Shown in pieces: positions 56,500 through 64,000 of a stretch of DNA of 64,000 bases. The stretch is taken from contig JAMOBJ010000012.1 of the NCBI GenBank assembly GCA_039908095.1, forward strand, positions 23,847 through 87,846, in the 5' to 3' direction. Within the stretch, counting starts at the first letter, position 1, and the number at the start of each line of letters is the position of its first letter. The DNA comes from Nitrospirae bacterium YQR-1 (GTDB lineage Bacteria > Nitrospirota > Thermodesulfovibrionia > Thermodesulfovibrionales > Magnetobacteriaceae). The notes below the pieces were generated by a model. The model was not told where the DNA came from. It worked only from the letters and a program-made list of their open reading frames with translations, and ran no database searches. The position numbers were made by a program, and so were the translations under genes.

Positions 56500-57288
56500 C
56501 TATATACATTTAATAGTCTTAAGCACACCGAGAAGCTCTGCTGCCTGCTCCTGAGGCTTACCTTCAAACAGGATACGCTCTTTTTTCATCTCCGGCGCAA
56601 AGATGTTTTTAACCTGAGTGGGGGAACCTGAAAGCCCGAGGTCTTTTTCATCCAGTTCTATATCGGCATGGGTGAGCTTTTTAATTTGGGCGTTTTTTGC
56701 ACGCATCTTACCTTTCAGGGAGGCATAGCGCGGCTGGTTAAGCTCGCGCACAACGGTGAAAAGCGCAGGAACCGAGGTCTCAACAACATCATAACCGTCA
56801 TCCATCATGCGCCTTACCTCAACATGAGAATCTGAGATAGAGTTAATTTTACTAATATAAGCCACGTGCGGGATGTCGAGAAACTCGGCCACAGCAGGGC
56901 CCACCTGGGCAGTGTCACCGTCAATGGCCTGTTTGCCACAAAAAATAATATCGTAACCGATTTTCTTTAAAGCACCGGAAAGAGTGTATGCGGTAGCCCA
57001 CGTGTCGGAGCCTGCGAAGGCTCTGTCGGAAAGTAACACAGCCTCATCCGCTCCCATCGCAACAGCTTCCCTGAGTGCCGTCTCGGCTTGAGGAGGTCCC
57101 ATTGTTAAGACCGTAACCGTGGCGTTGACCATTTCCCTTATCGAAACGGCGGCCTCAATAGCGTGTAAATCATAGGGGTTTATTATGCTCGGTACGCCGT
57201 CTCTCATAAGTGTATTAGTTTGAGGATTAATCTTAACCTCAGCCGTATCCGGCACCTGCTTAATGCACACAACAATCTTCATAATCAT
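56500..57288 (-). CDS. etfB: Electron transfer flavoprotein beta subunit
   Basis: A 262-residue AMP/FAD-binding subunit that pairs with EtfA. IKQVPDTAEVKINPQTNTL starts the protein (ATG 57288, or 57282 by family norm), and the D-G-D-T-A-Q-V-G-P loop and VETSVPALFTVVRELNQPRY segment are typical of EtfB. It is 36 bp upstream of etfA. Between it and the acyl-CoA dehydrogenase lies repeat copy C. Confidence 0.94.
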   Translation of the reverse strand: MIMKIVVCIKQVPDTAEVKINPQTNTLMRDGVPSIINPYDLHAIEAAVSIREMVNATVTVLTMGPPQAETALREAVAMGADEAVLLSDRAFAGSDTWATAYTLSGALKKIGYDIIFCGKQAIDGDTAQVGPAVAEFLDIPHVAYISKINSISDSHVEVRRMMDDGYDVVETSVPALFTVVRELNQPRYASLKGKMRAKNAQIKKLTHADIELDEKDLGLSGSPTQVKNIFAPEMKKERILFEGKPQEQAAELLGVLKTIKCI

Positions 57289-57309
57289 ACCCTTCTTTTT
57301 TTATTTGTT

Positions 57310-57417
57310 ATACCAGGTTGCCTTCAAACCGTGCTCTCCCTTAAAGGGGAATTCCCTGTAAGGGATGCGTCGCTTGTTCCTCGCCGCCGGCATTTGCTTC
57401 TGAATGCTACATGGTAT
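57310..57417 (+). repeat. Interspersed palindromic-ended element, copy C (108 bp)
   Basis: Left end ATACCAGGTTGCCTTCA (57310-57326) and right end TGAATGCTACATGGTAT (57401-57417) are inverted repeats with 14 of 17 matching. The interior keeps the AAAGGGGAATTCCCTGTAAGGG palindromic part of copy B and a GTTCCTCGCCGCC part, but lacks the AACTTTGTTGGCTTCGTC segment. It splits the acyl-CoA dehydrogenase and etfB genes. Confidence 0.75.
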
Positions 57418-57459
57418 TAATTCTATACTCGTAGTCATTGTAAAGTATTAATCATTGAA

Positions 57460-58617
57460 TTATTTTATCCTCGAGAACTCCTTAATTAGGCTTTGGCAAA
57501 TGACATTTCTTTGAATCTGATTAGTGCCCTCGTAGATTTGCAAAATCTTGGCATCCCGCATCATCTTCTCCACAGGGTAGTCACGCATATAGCCGGAGCC
57601 GCCCATAACCTGTAGAGCATTTGTCGTAACTTTCATACCAATATCAGTGGCAAACGTTTTAGCCATAGCAGAGGGTTTTGTAATATCCTTGGCACCACTG
57701 TCTATAAATTTTGCTACCGAATAGACAAGTGCCCTTGCGGCCTCTATCTCAATAGCCATGTCAGCAATCATGTGTTGTATTGCCTGAAAACTAATAATCG
57801 GTTTTTCAAACTGAATTCTTGTTTTAGCAAATTTCACAGCCTCCTCAAAGGCTCCCTGTGCTACTCCCAGCCCTTGTGCTCCGACCCCGATTCTTGACTG
57901 ATCAAGTGTCTTCATGGCAACGATAAAGCCCATACCGTCTTTGCCCAAAATGTTTTCCTTAGGCAGGCGGCAATTGTCGAAAACAAGCTCACAGGTAATA
58001 GATGCCCGTATGCCCATCTTTTTTTCCTTTTTGCCAAATGTAAATCCCGGTGTTCCTTTCTCTACAATAAAGGCGGAAGCGCCTCTTGCTCCGCGGGCTT
58101 TATCCGTCATGGCTATAACTGTATATATCTCAGCCTCGCTGCCGTTAGTTATCCACTGCTTGGTACCGTTTAAAACATACTCATCACCGTCTTTAACGGC
58201 GGTTGTTTGAATTCCTGCGGCATCACTTCCAGCGTTAGCCTCGGTAAGGCCGAAAGCTACCAGCTTTTTACCGGATGCGATATCCGGTAAGAACTTATCC
58301 TTTTGAGCATCTGTGCCAAACAAAAGAATAGGGAAAGTGCCGAGGGCATTTGCAGCATAACTGGTGGAAACACCCAAACATGCCCGGCTTAGCTCCTCTA
58401 CTGCAATGCAGAGCTCTACCGCCCCCTTTCCTAAGCCCCCGTACTGCTCCGGTACAAATAAACCAAAGAGATCGGCCTGAGCAATTATCTTCATAATATC
58501 TTTTGGGAATTCCTCTTTTTCGTCAAGCTCAGCCCGCACAGGCACTACTTTTTCCTCTGCTATCTGCCGTGCCAAGTCCCTTATCATCAACTGCTCTTCT
58601 GTAAAGAAATAATCCAT
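57460..58617 (-). CDS. Acyl-CoA dehydrogenase (short-chain/butyryl-CoA type)
   Basis: A 385-residue flavoprotein. GLTEANAGSDAAGIQTTA and YVLNGTKQWITNG are the FAD/substrate motifs, and QIYEGTNQIQRNVI near residue 365 carries the catalytic Glu in the position of short-chain acyl-CoA and butyryl-CoA dehydrogenases. Placement next to etfBA suggests electrons pass to this Etf, perhaps with ferredoxin-linked bifurcation. The exact chain length is not predictable. Confidence 0.93.
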   Translation of the reverse strand: MDYFFTEEQLMIRDLARQIAEEKVVPVRAELDEKEEFPKDIMKIIAQADLFGLFVPEQYGGLGKGAVELCIAVEELSRACLGVSTSYAANALGTFPILLFGTDAQKDKFLPDIASGKKLVAFGLTEANAGSDAAGIQTTAVKDGDEYVLNGTKQWITNGSEAEIYTVIAMTDKARGARGASAFIVEKGTPGFTFGKKEKKMGIRASITCELVFDNCRLPKENILGKDGMGFIVAMKTLDQSRIGVGAQGLGVAQGAFEEAVKFAKTRIQFEKPIISFQAIQHMIADMAIEIEAARALVYSVAKFIDSGAKDITKPSAMAKTFATDIGMKVTTNALQVMGGSGYMRDYPVEKMMRDAKILQIYEGTNQIQRNVICQSLIKEFSRIK

Positions 58618-58656
58618 TTATTCCTCCAATATCGTTTAATCAGTCCTTAACCGCAT

Positions 58657-58717
58657 GGAGTCGCCGACTCCCTGACCACTATCTTTATCCTTAACTGCCG
58701 GTGGTCGCCTGACCACC
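58657..58717. other. Two perfect intergenic hairpins
   Basis: GGAGTC-GCC-GACTCC (58657-58671) and GGTGGTC-GCCT-GACCACC (58700-58717) lie in the gap between the pmbA-like gene and the acyl-CoA dehydrogenase. Both share a GTC-GCC-GAC apex. They may stop or pause transcription, or be repeat-type palindromes. No T-run follows. Confidence 0.5.
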
Positions 58718-58726
58718 CGGCCACCG

Positions 58727-60070
58727 CTACCCGCTTATATCAACATCATTTATTAATAAAGAAGGGCTGCCGTATCGCCCGTAGAATTTTACTTCACCGG
58801 CAAAAGCCTCTATGTTTTTAAAAAAATCGAGTAAATTACCACTCATCACAGCCTCCTTAACCGGAAAGGCACGGCTACCGTTTTCTATCCATATGCCGCT
58901 TACTCCCACGGAAAAATCACCGGTTATTCTGTTAGCCATATGAACTCCCATCGCATCGGTTATATAGAGGCCCGTTCCCATATCCTTAAACATTTCGTCA
59001 AGATCACTGTATTTAAACTTATCACCGGCAGGCTCTATGTAGAGGTTTGACGCTCCCACCTGAGGCAGGCCCTTTATGCCGCCCCTTGCTGCATTTCCCG
59101 TGGATTTTACATTGTCTTTCTTAGCAGTATAGAGGTTATACAAGTAACCGCTTAGGATACCGTTGCTGATGAGTACCGTCTTTTGAGAAGGAACGCCCTC
59201 ACCATCAAATGGGCGTCCTGCGGAGCTCCTATGAATTGTGGCGTCATCTATTATATTGACATGCTCTGACACTACCGGCTTTGACAGTTTACCGCAGAAC
59301 ATGGATTTTCCCTTTTGTACATTTTCAGAGGACAATGAGGAAGCAATAAGGCTTAAAAAATCCACAGCCACGGAATTGTCCATTACAATGGCTGTTTTTA
59401 GTGATTTAAAAGGCCTTGCACCGAGGAGTTCAAGCGCTCTGAGGGCGGCAATTTTACCCACACTACAGGCGGCAGCCTTTGCCGGCAGATACCTGTTGGT
59501 TTCATAGTGCCAGCCTGATTGGGTATCACCGTTTTCCTCAGCCATAGCCATCACTGAAAAACTGCAAGATGTTGCGCTGTAGAGACCGAATAATCCGCCG
59601 GTGTTAGCTAAACACAGCTCCATGACGGTAACCTCGGCTGAGGCGTTTCTGACTCGCTTTACCTTGCCGCTCTCCTGTAGAGCCGCCCTCTCAACATCCA
59701 TAGCCATAGCTATTACATCGTCCTCCTTAATCGAGACAATGTTTTTGTCATATATGTCAACATCAAAGTACTGCTGTTTAGGTGAAAATGATATATAGTC
59801 ATCACTTTGAGTCCATTTAGCGGCCTCAAGGGCATAGTCAAGCACTTCAGGCCATTTTTCAAAATCCGTGGAGTATGCCAGCCCCTGTTTGTTGTCTTTA
59901 AGCACACGGATAGAAAATCCTGAGCCTTGGGAGCGTTGCAGACTTTCAACCTCAGCCTCCTTAGCCTCTGCCTCAATGCTTTTGGACCAGGCTGCAAAAA
60001 CCTCACACTTTACGCCGTAGCGGCCTGTGGCGGCGTTAAGAACCTTATTAATAAATTCCGTATCCGGCAT
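58727..60070 (-). CDS. PmbA/TldE-family protein
   Basis: A 447-residue protein of the TldD/PmbA family. The GRPFDGEGVPSQKTVLISNG and NAARGGIKGLPQVGASNLYI blocks are diagnostic. The HExxxH zinc motif of TldD is absent, so this is the PmbA/TldE-like partner rather than the catalytic subunit. The pair matures microcin peptides and degrades peptides in E. coli. No tldD is in the window. Its start overlaps the queD stop by one base. Confidence 0.9.
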   Translation of the reverse strand: MPDTEFINKVLNAATGRYGVKCEVFAAWSKSIEAEAKEAEVESLQRSQGSGFSIRVLKDNKQGLAYSTDFEKWPEVLDYALEAAKWTQSDDYISFSPKQQYFDVDIYDKNIVSIKEDDVIAMAMDVERAALQESGKVKRVRNASAEVTVMELCLANTGGLFGLYSATSCSFSVMAMAEENGDTQSGWHYETNRYLPAKAAACSVGKIAALRALELLGARPFKSLKTAIVMDNSVAVDFLSLIASSLSSENVQKGKSMFCGKLSKPVVSEHVNIIDDATIHRSSAGRPFDGEGVPSQKTVLISNGILSGYLYNLYTAKKDNVKSTGNAARGGIKGLPQVGASNLYIEPAGDKFKYSDLDEMFKDMGTGLYITDAMGVHMANRITGDFSVGVSGIWIENGSRAFPVKEAVMSGNLLDFFKNIEAFAGEVKFYGRYGSPSLLINDVDISG

Positions 60071-60441
60071 TAGTCCTCGTAATAGGTGGCGGCTGACGTT
60101 TCAGATTCCCACACAGTTACTGAAAGGAGCCGCACATGTTCTGATAATATTTTCTTCCTTAGCATATCGTAAATCCACTTTGCTATATTTTCAGAAGATG
60201 GATTTATCTGAGTAAACGGAAAAATATCATTCAGAAATGCATGGTCAAGCTGAGAGGTAACCTCATTTGTGAGTTTTTTAAGATCGTGAAAATCAATTGC
60301 GATATCTATTTCGTTAAGCTTTTCGGCCTGTACAACAACCTGCACGCGCCAGTTGTGGCCATGCAGGGCCTCACACTTACCCTTGTAGCCTCTTAACTGA
60401 TGTGCTGCTGCAAAGGTTGTTTCCACTGAAAGTTCAAACAT
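60070..60441 (-). CDS. queD: 6-carboxy-5,6,7,8-tetrahydropterin synthase
   Basis: A 123-residue member of the QueD/6-pyruvoyltetrahydropterin-synthase family in the queuosine/preQ0 pathway. Zinc ligands H14, H28 and H30 are visible, with the catalytic C23 in C-x4-H-G-H. DHAFLND and SVTVWESETSAATYYED supply the remaining conserved His/Glu residues. Other que genes are not in the window. Confidence 0.93.
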   Translation of the reverse strand: MFELSVETTFAAAHQLRGYKGKCEALHGHNWRVQVVVQAEKLNEIDIAIDFHDLKKLTNEVTSQLDHAFLNDIFPFTQINPSSENIAKWIYDMLRKKILSEHVRLLSVTVWESETSAATYYED

Positions 60442-60453
60442 AATTCCTCGTTT

Positions 60454-60969
60454 CTAATGTTTTAAAATCCCAATATAGGGAAGATTTCTATAACTGTCGT
60501 TGTAATCAACGCCGTAGCCGATTACAAACTCATCAGGGATTACAAAACCGGTGTACTCAACCGGCACCTCCACAATGCGTCTGTCTTTTTTATCTAAAAG
60601 CACACAGGTTTTCAGCGACCTTGGTGATTTTTGCAGAATTCTTTCACGTATCTTGTTAAGTGATATACCGGTATCTATGATGTCTTCAATGAGAAGGACG
60701 TCCTTACCGGTGATATCCTCCCTGATGTCGGCGTGTACTGTAACCTCACCAGATGTGCTGGTGTCAACGTAACTTGAGGAAATGATAAAGTCAACCGACA
60801 GCGGGGCCTTAATATGCCTTATCAGGTCGGCAAAAAAAACGAAAGCGCCTTTTAGAATTCCTATCGCAATGAAATGCTCATTACCGAAGTCTTTGTTTAT
60901 TTCTGAGGCAAGCTCCTTTACTTTATCGGCAATCTGCTCTTCAGTTAAAAAAGGTTTCAGTTTAGTCAT
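60454..60969 (-). CDS. hpt: Hypoxanthine phosphoribosyltransferase
   Basis: A 171-residue purine-salvage enzyme that makes IMP/GMP from hypoxanthine/guanine and PRPP. The PRPP-binding motif is VLLIEDIIDTG near residues 91-101. IGILKGAFVFFADLIRH and VIGYGVDYNDSYRNLPYIG match Hpt of about 170-180 residues. It lies 12 bp upstream of queD on the same strand. Confidence 0.93.
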   Translation of the reverse strand: MTKLKPFLTEEQIADKVKELASEINKDFGNEHFIAIGILKGAFVFFADLIRHIKAPLSVDFIISSSYVDTSTSGEVTVHADIREDITGKDVLLIEDIIDTGISLNKIRERILQKSPRSLKTCVLLDKKDRRIVEVPVEYTGFVIPDEFVIGYGVDYNDSYRNLPYIGILKH

Positions 60970-60986
60970 AGTTCACCCCCTGTGTG

Positions 60987-61715
60987 TTACTCTATTTTAA
61001 CAATCTTGTCACTGTACGGCCCACTTGTGCACATTTCAACGGCGCTGCTGACGGCACTTGCTTTCAGGGATTCAAAAGTCAGATAAACCCTATACTGATT
61101 TTCATTTACAACCGGATATGAGCCGATTTTAACGTCAGGATGCTTAGAGACAACCTCATTAATAAAAGGGGCTAACTCCGATTCGTATTCGTTGAAATAT
61201 ACCTTTTTTAATTCTATGGGCGGCTCGTTGAAAAAAGTTGATATAAGGTCAAACTTATCCCTGAGAAAATCGGGCAGTCCCGGAAGTATATATATGTTTT
61301 TGAACTGTATAAGAGGAAACCGGATAGACTGATGCGTAATGACAACAGCTCCCTTAGGGATCTCAGCCATTTTCAGCCTTTCCGGAGTCAGCTTATCGCC
61401 ATAGCGGTCAAAGAGGAATTTATAGAGGGAGTCCTCAATAACCACCTCTGTGCCAAAGCCTTTAGCAATGCCCTCGATAGTGACGTCGTCGTGGGTTGGG
61501 CCGAGTCCGCCGGAGGTAAAGACAACATCGTAGTTGTCCGAAAACTTTTTAATCTCCTCTGCAATAACAGGCACCTCATCGGGGATAATGCAAACACGTC
61601 TTACGACAATGCCCTTTTCCCTGAGTCCTCTGGCCATATAAAAGGCGTTACACTCATCCACCTTACCGGAGAGCACCTCATCTCCTATAATCAAAATACC
61701 TGCAGTCTTAGGCAT
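60987..61715 (-). CDS. CinA N-terminal/MoaB-like molybdopterin-binding-domain protein
   Basis: A 242-residue protein. IGDEVLSGKVDECNAFYMARGL and FTSGGLGPTHDDVT are the COF/MogA-fold motifs of the CinA N-terminal domain. The C-terminal nicotinamide-mononucleotide amidohydrolase domain of full CinA is absent. Length fits the short COG1058 group. Related proteins hydrolyse nucleotide-linked pyrophosphates; the substrate here is unknown. It precedes hpt by 17 bp. Confidence 0.85.
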   Translation of the reverse strand: MPKTAGILIIGDEVLSGKVDECNAFYMARGLREKGIVVRRVCIIPDEVPVIAEEIKKFSDNYDVVFTSGGLGPTHDDVTIEGIAKGFGTEVVIEDSLYKFLFDRYGDKLTPERLKMAEIPKGAVVITHQSIRFPLIQFKNIYILPGLPDFLRDKFDLISTFFNEPPIELKKVYFNEYESELAPFINEVVSKHPDVKIGSYPVVNENQYRVYLTFESLKASAVSSAVEMCTSGPYSDKIVKIE

Positions 61716-61884
61716 CCGTGTTTATCGCTTATCTCCTGTGCTAAATATTTACAAGGGGACACACCCCCTGACGGCTTAATGACTGATTAAAAAGACTAAA
61801 CTACTGCATACTTGCATTATACTATAAAGGCATATTTATAATAAAGGGGTAGGCTGGAAAATCTACTAAGAAAACATCAGTTTT

Positions 61885-62574
61885 TCAGGAAGGCGTTTTC
61901 TCCGCCGTTTTCCTTAGAGCAGCCAGGTTATGGGCGCACCTTACAGGCTGTGGCAGCCGGTAGTTTGTAGTGCACCGAAGGACAATTCCGACGGAATCGT
62001 CAAAATCCACAAGGTTGCCGGGTGAGATAAAAAGCGGCTTTACGTTGTTACGGGTTCTCAGGACAGTGCCGATTCTTTTTGTACCGGCAAGAAGGTGTGA
62101 TGAGTCGCCCTTTAGGGGCCCCGGGGGCTCATAGTTACCGGTGAGTCTGGACTTGGCACATCCGATTGCCGGCAAATTCATTAAAACACCGATGTGTGAG
62201 GCCAGCCCTAAGCCTCTGGGGTGTGCTATACCCTGTCCGTCAACCAGTATAATATCGGGTGGTGTAGAGAGTGCCCTCAGTGCATCAATCATAGCCGATG
62301 CCTCCCTGAATGATAAAAACCCCGGGATGTAGGGAAACTCAACTTTTCTTACCACTGTTTTTTCGTCTGTTTTCAGTAGCTGCATTTCACAGACGTCTGT
62401 AAGCTCGTACAAACAAGCAGCAGCAATAATATTTTCGTCAATAAATGCCGCATCCACACCGGCAATATATCGGGGCTTGCCACTTATGGGTTGTAACGTC
62501 AGGGATTTTGCCATTTGGGCCTGTAGTGCCGCAGCCTTTTCGAGCTGTTGCCGGTAGTACTCTGATTCTGACAT
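61885..62574 (-). CDS. nfi: Endonuclease V (deoxyinosine 3'-endonuclease)
   Basis: A 229-residue DNA-repair nuclease that cleaves near deoxyinosine. The catalytic Asp is in YIAGVDAAF (near residue 41), and PDIILVDGQGIAHPRGLGLASHIGV gives the second Asp and the AHPR motif. PYIPGFLSFRE is the wedge-type conserved segment. Length and order match the Nfi family. It is the first gene of the minus-strand run ending at ilvC, after a 169-bp gap. Confidence 0.93.
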   Translation of the reverse strand: MSESEYYRQQLEKAAALQAQMAKSLTLQPISGKPRYIAGVDAAFIDENIIAAACLYELTDVCEMQLLKTDEKTVVRKVEFPYIPGFLSFREASAMIDALRALSTPPDIILVDGQGIAHPRGLGLASHIGVLMNLPAIGCAKSRLTGNYEPPGPLKGDSSHLLAGTKRIGTVLRTRNNVKPLFISPGNLVDFDDSVGIVLRCTTNYRLPQPVRCAHNLAALRKTAEKTPS

Positions 62575-63029
62575 CTCTGATTATATACTAAATTAACATC
62601 AAAGTTTCAGTCTTTGTCTGTACTTCGTTTTTTAACTTTCAGATAGGTAGGTGGCTCTACATTACGAATAAACAGTGTGCCAATCAAAACAAAGCTTTCT
62701 TTATAATAGGTGATCTATGCCTTTAACCGTTGATTATCATTGTCGGCAAGCTGATATTTACACTGTAACAACACTTTAACAGATTTCCCATTCAACCCAT
62801 CCACTCTTATTATGCGTCATCGCCTATAAGGACTACCAGTTTTGAAAATATCTCAATTATTGGAAATGATTCCATAAAAATATGGATTCTGTTCCCACTT
62901 CAGAAAGTATCATAAAATAAATATCATTATATTTCAAGCAGTTATGATAGATATATAAATGGCATAAAAATTGCTATATAAGTACGCTGAATATCCGGTA
63001 TAAATTTTATACCATATTTTAAAAGGAGA
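62575..63029. other. 455-bp intergenic region upstream of the amidase locus
   Basis: AT-rich and without a convincing ORF, lying between divergent nfi and the small-peptide/amidase genes. The one clear element is the sigma-54-type promoter at 62960-62975. Enhancer-type dyads expected 100-200 bp upstream are not obvious by eye. Confidence 0.55.
62960..62975 (+). promoter_or_regulatory. Sigma-54 (RpoN) type promoter
   Basis: TGGCATAAAAATTGCT has GG at -24 and GC at -12 with the required 10 bases between, matching TGGCAC-N5-TTGCA at most positions. A start near 62986 would give a leader of about 45 bases before the small ORF at 63030. It would make the amidase depend on an RpoN activator. Confidence 0.65.
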
Positions 63030-63095
63030 ATGAATATGGTTTTTGTAAGAAATGCGTATATATGGGCAGGAAAAAGTTTTGATTCTGACTATTAA
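63030..63095 (+). CDS. Possible 21-residue peptide
   Basis: ATG 63030 (or 63036) after AAAAGGAG, ending at TAA 63093-63095: MNMVFVRNAYIWAGKSFDSDY. It has a strong ribosome binding site, lies directly downstream of the sigma-54-type promoter, and is followed by a hairpin. It could be a small protein or a leader peptide. No family known to me. Confidence 0.4.
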   Translation: MNMVFVRNAYIWAGKSFDSDY

Positions 63096-63100
63096 GTATA

Positions 63101-63132
63101 AGCTTTATGTTTGGCTTTGCAAACATAAGGCT
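63101..63132 (+). terminator. Hairpin after the small ORF
   Basis: AGCTTTATGTTTG (63101-63113) and CAAACATAAGGCT (63120-63132) form a 13-bp stem with one G-T type mismatch and a six-base loop. The T-run after it is short (GTTT), so it may be an attenuator or RNA-stabilising structure instead of a strong terminator. Confidence 0.45.
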
Positions 63133-63220
63133 GCTGTTTAAGTCCATACAACATATAAAAAATCTGTAAAGCCCCGACCGTATGGCGGGTTAGAAAAATC
63201 GACAACAGGAGTGTTATAAA

Positions 63221-63271
63221 ATGATGTACAAACTAACAGTTAACAAATTTATTAAAACAATCAGGAGATAA
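63221..63271 (+). CDS. Possible 16-residue leader peptide upstream of the amidase
   Basis: ATG 63221 with AGGAG 9 bp upstream reads MMYKLTVNKFIKTIRR and stops at TAA 63269-63271, five bases before the amidase ATG. Its last codons (AGG AGA TAA) contain the amidase ribosome binding site, so translation of one may affect the other. May be chance. Confidence 0.3.
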   Translation: MMYKLTVNKFIKTIRR

Positions 63272-63276
63272 CTGCA

Positions 63277-63906
63277 ATGAGCATTAATAAAACTTTAAGA
63301 CTACAAGACAAAGAGTACATCAAAACCGAGACTAAAAAGGATTTGATTGTTGTACACCATACTGTTGGAGCTACTGCAAAAAGCACAATTGAGTACTGGG
63401 CAACTGACCCGCAACGCATTGGCACTGCATATGTTATAGAAAGAGATGGTGAAATTTTTGAGGTATTTGACTCTAAGTATTGGGCATATCATTTAGGTCT
63501 TGAGAATTCCGGTGGTTTAGTTGACAAGCGAAGCATAGGAATAGAGCTTGCCAGCGAGGGTGGTTTAATTCAGAGAAATGAAAGGCTGTATTGCTTTGGC
63601 AAAGTCTCCGACCGAACAGTGTTTAAAGATGCTTTTTATGATAACGGAACACCTTGGAGAGGTTATCGTTTTTTTGACGCATATTCTGAGGCTCAGATTA
63701 CATCATTAATAGAACTAATAAATCAACTGATCGTGCAATTCAATATTCCTAAATTTACACCTGCTAATCATGTTGACACTGACGATGGTTACAGGCAATT
63801 TAAAGGGATTTTAGGACATCATCATCTCCGGCGCGATAAGTCTGATGTGCATCCCGGTTTCCCATGGCAGAAAGTTATTACATCGTGTAGCTTGCAATTA
63901 GATTAA
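63277..63906 (+). CDS. N-acetylmuramoyl-L-alanine amidase-like protein (PGRP/Amidase_2 fold)
   Basis: A 209-residue protein. Zinc ligand candidates are in VVHHTVG (H27/H28) and DVHPGFPW at the C-terminus; YVIERDGEIFEV and RSIGIELAS are typical of the fold, which cleaves the bond between muramic acid and the stem peptide. There is no signal peptide, so it acts in the cytoplasm or needs another export route; phage-type endolysin-like enzymes are an alternative. AGGAG lies 9 bp before the ATG. Placed behind an RpoN-type promoter. Confidence 0.85.
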   Translation: MSINKTLRLQDKEYIKTETKKDLIVVHHTVGATAKSTIEYWATDPQRIGTAYVIERDGEIFEVFDSKYWAYHLGLENSGGLVDKRSIGIELASEGGLIQRNERLYCFGKVSDRTVFKDAFYDNGTPWRGYRFFDAYSEAQITSLIELINQLIVQFNIPKFTPANHVDTDDGYRQFKGILGHHHLRRDKSDVHPGFPWQKVITSCSLQLD

Positions 63907-63965
63907 ATTGCCTTTGTAGTTAACTGCTGCTATGTTGAAATGTCAAGCCTTCTTTTTTTTCTTTT

Positions 63966-63988
63966 CTAAATTTTCTCCAAAAATTTAG
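63966..63988. other. AT-rich hairpin near the window end
   Basis: CTAAATTTT (63966-63974) and AAAATTTAG (63980-63988) form a perfect 9-bp stem with a five-base loop, preceded by a T-rich run at 63951-63965. The order is wrong for a plus-strand rho-independent terminator, and the window ends here. Confidence 0.4.
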
Positions 63989-64000
63989 TAGTAGAGCCTG

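Noticed and set aside
63160..63200. AAAGCCCCGACCGTATGGCGGGTTAG resembles the 3' part of a c-di-GMP-I (GEMM) riboswitch.
   Set aside because: The essential 5' half (GGGCAAACC...GAAA tetraloop region) is not seen upstream, and the distances do not fit. Covariance search (Infernal, RF01051) would decide.
63951..63988. Poly-T and AT-rich hairpin as a terminator of the amidase gene.
   Set aside because: The T-run precedes rather than follows the hairpin on the plus strand, so it does not fit a rho-independent terminator.

Overview
The window is a 64 kb piece of a bacterial chromosome of moderate GC, almost fully coding, with no rRNA, tRNA, CRISPR array or intact insertion sequence that I could find. 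The gene mix (LDH-like malate dehydrogenase, ferredoxin-fused EtfA, RfbF/RfbH, many GGDEF/EAL, MCP and FHA signalling proteins, NosL, radical SAM/glycosyltransferase clusters) suggests a free-living, motile, probably anaerobic or microaerophilic Gram-negative, perhaps a Nitrospirota or deltaproteobacterial-type lineage. That placement is inference; no marker gene here fixes it.

Layout. 1-4750 (+): aroE 3' end, mdh, a DNA methyltransferase with an SNase-like tail, ndk and a secreted DUF4139 protein. 4985-11466 (-): a CDP-sugar/surface-glycan cassette: rfbF, rfbH with an extra N-terminal domain, a stand-alone pyruvate-dehydrogenase-E1-like alpha/beta pair, an SDR and a polyprenol-type glycosyltransferase. 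11598-19176 (-): housekeeping genes gatC, uvrD/pcrA, glmS, glmU, htrA and yebC. 19609-25975 (+): a chemosensory operon (MCP-like protein, CheY, STAS protein, CheA with an inserted MshEN-like module, MCP). 26104-32465: a secreted protein, an FHA protein, a SemiSWEET-like small membrane protein and a GAF-GAF-GGDEF-EAL protein. 32474-38785 (-): a small membrane-anchored protein, RNase R, and a five-gene NosL/ABC-transporter operon. 38881-52292 (-): a surface-glycan region with six glycosyltransferase-like proteins, two radical SAM proteins and three GT-C-type membrane proteins, two of them tandem duplicates, one of which appears frameshifted. 52470-53130 (+): an RHH/PIN toxin-antitoxin pair. 53264-62574 (-): ilvC, fabD, etfA, etfB, acyl-CoA dehydrogenase, pmbA/tldE, queD, hpt, a CinA-like gene and nfi. 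62960-63906 (+): a sigma-54-type promoter, two tiny ORFs and a PGRP-like amidase.

A family of short non-coding interspersed elements, about 108-143 bp when complete, with ends related to ATACCAAGTTGCATTCA, occupies many of the intergenic gaps as full or broken copies. It is the main repeat structure of the window.

The best candidates for undescribed biology are: (1) the RfbF/RfbH + E1-like TPP enzyme + SDR cassette, which could make a two-carbon-branched 3,6-dideoxysugar by a route analogous to yersiniose but with a different TPP enzyme; (2) the NosL/small protein/FtsX-type permease/LolD-type ATPase/polytopic HHCP protein operon; (3) the radical SAM/glycosyltransferase cluster with a shared C-terminal Cys/His tail; and (4) the interspersed repeat family.
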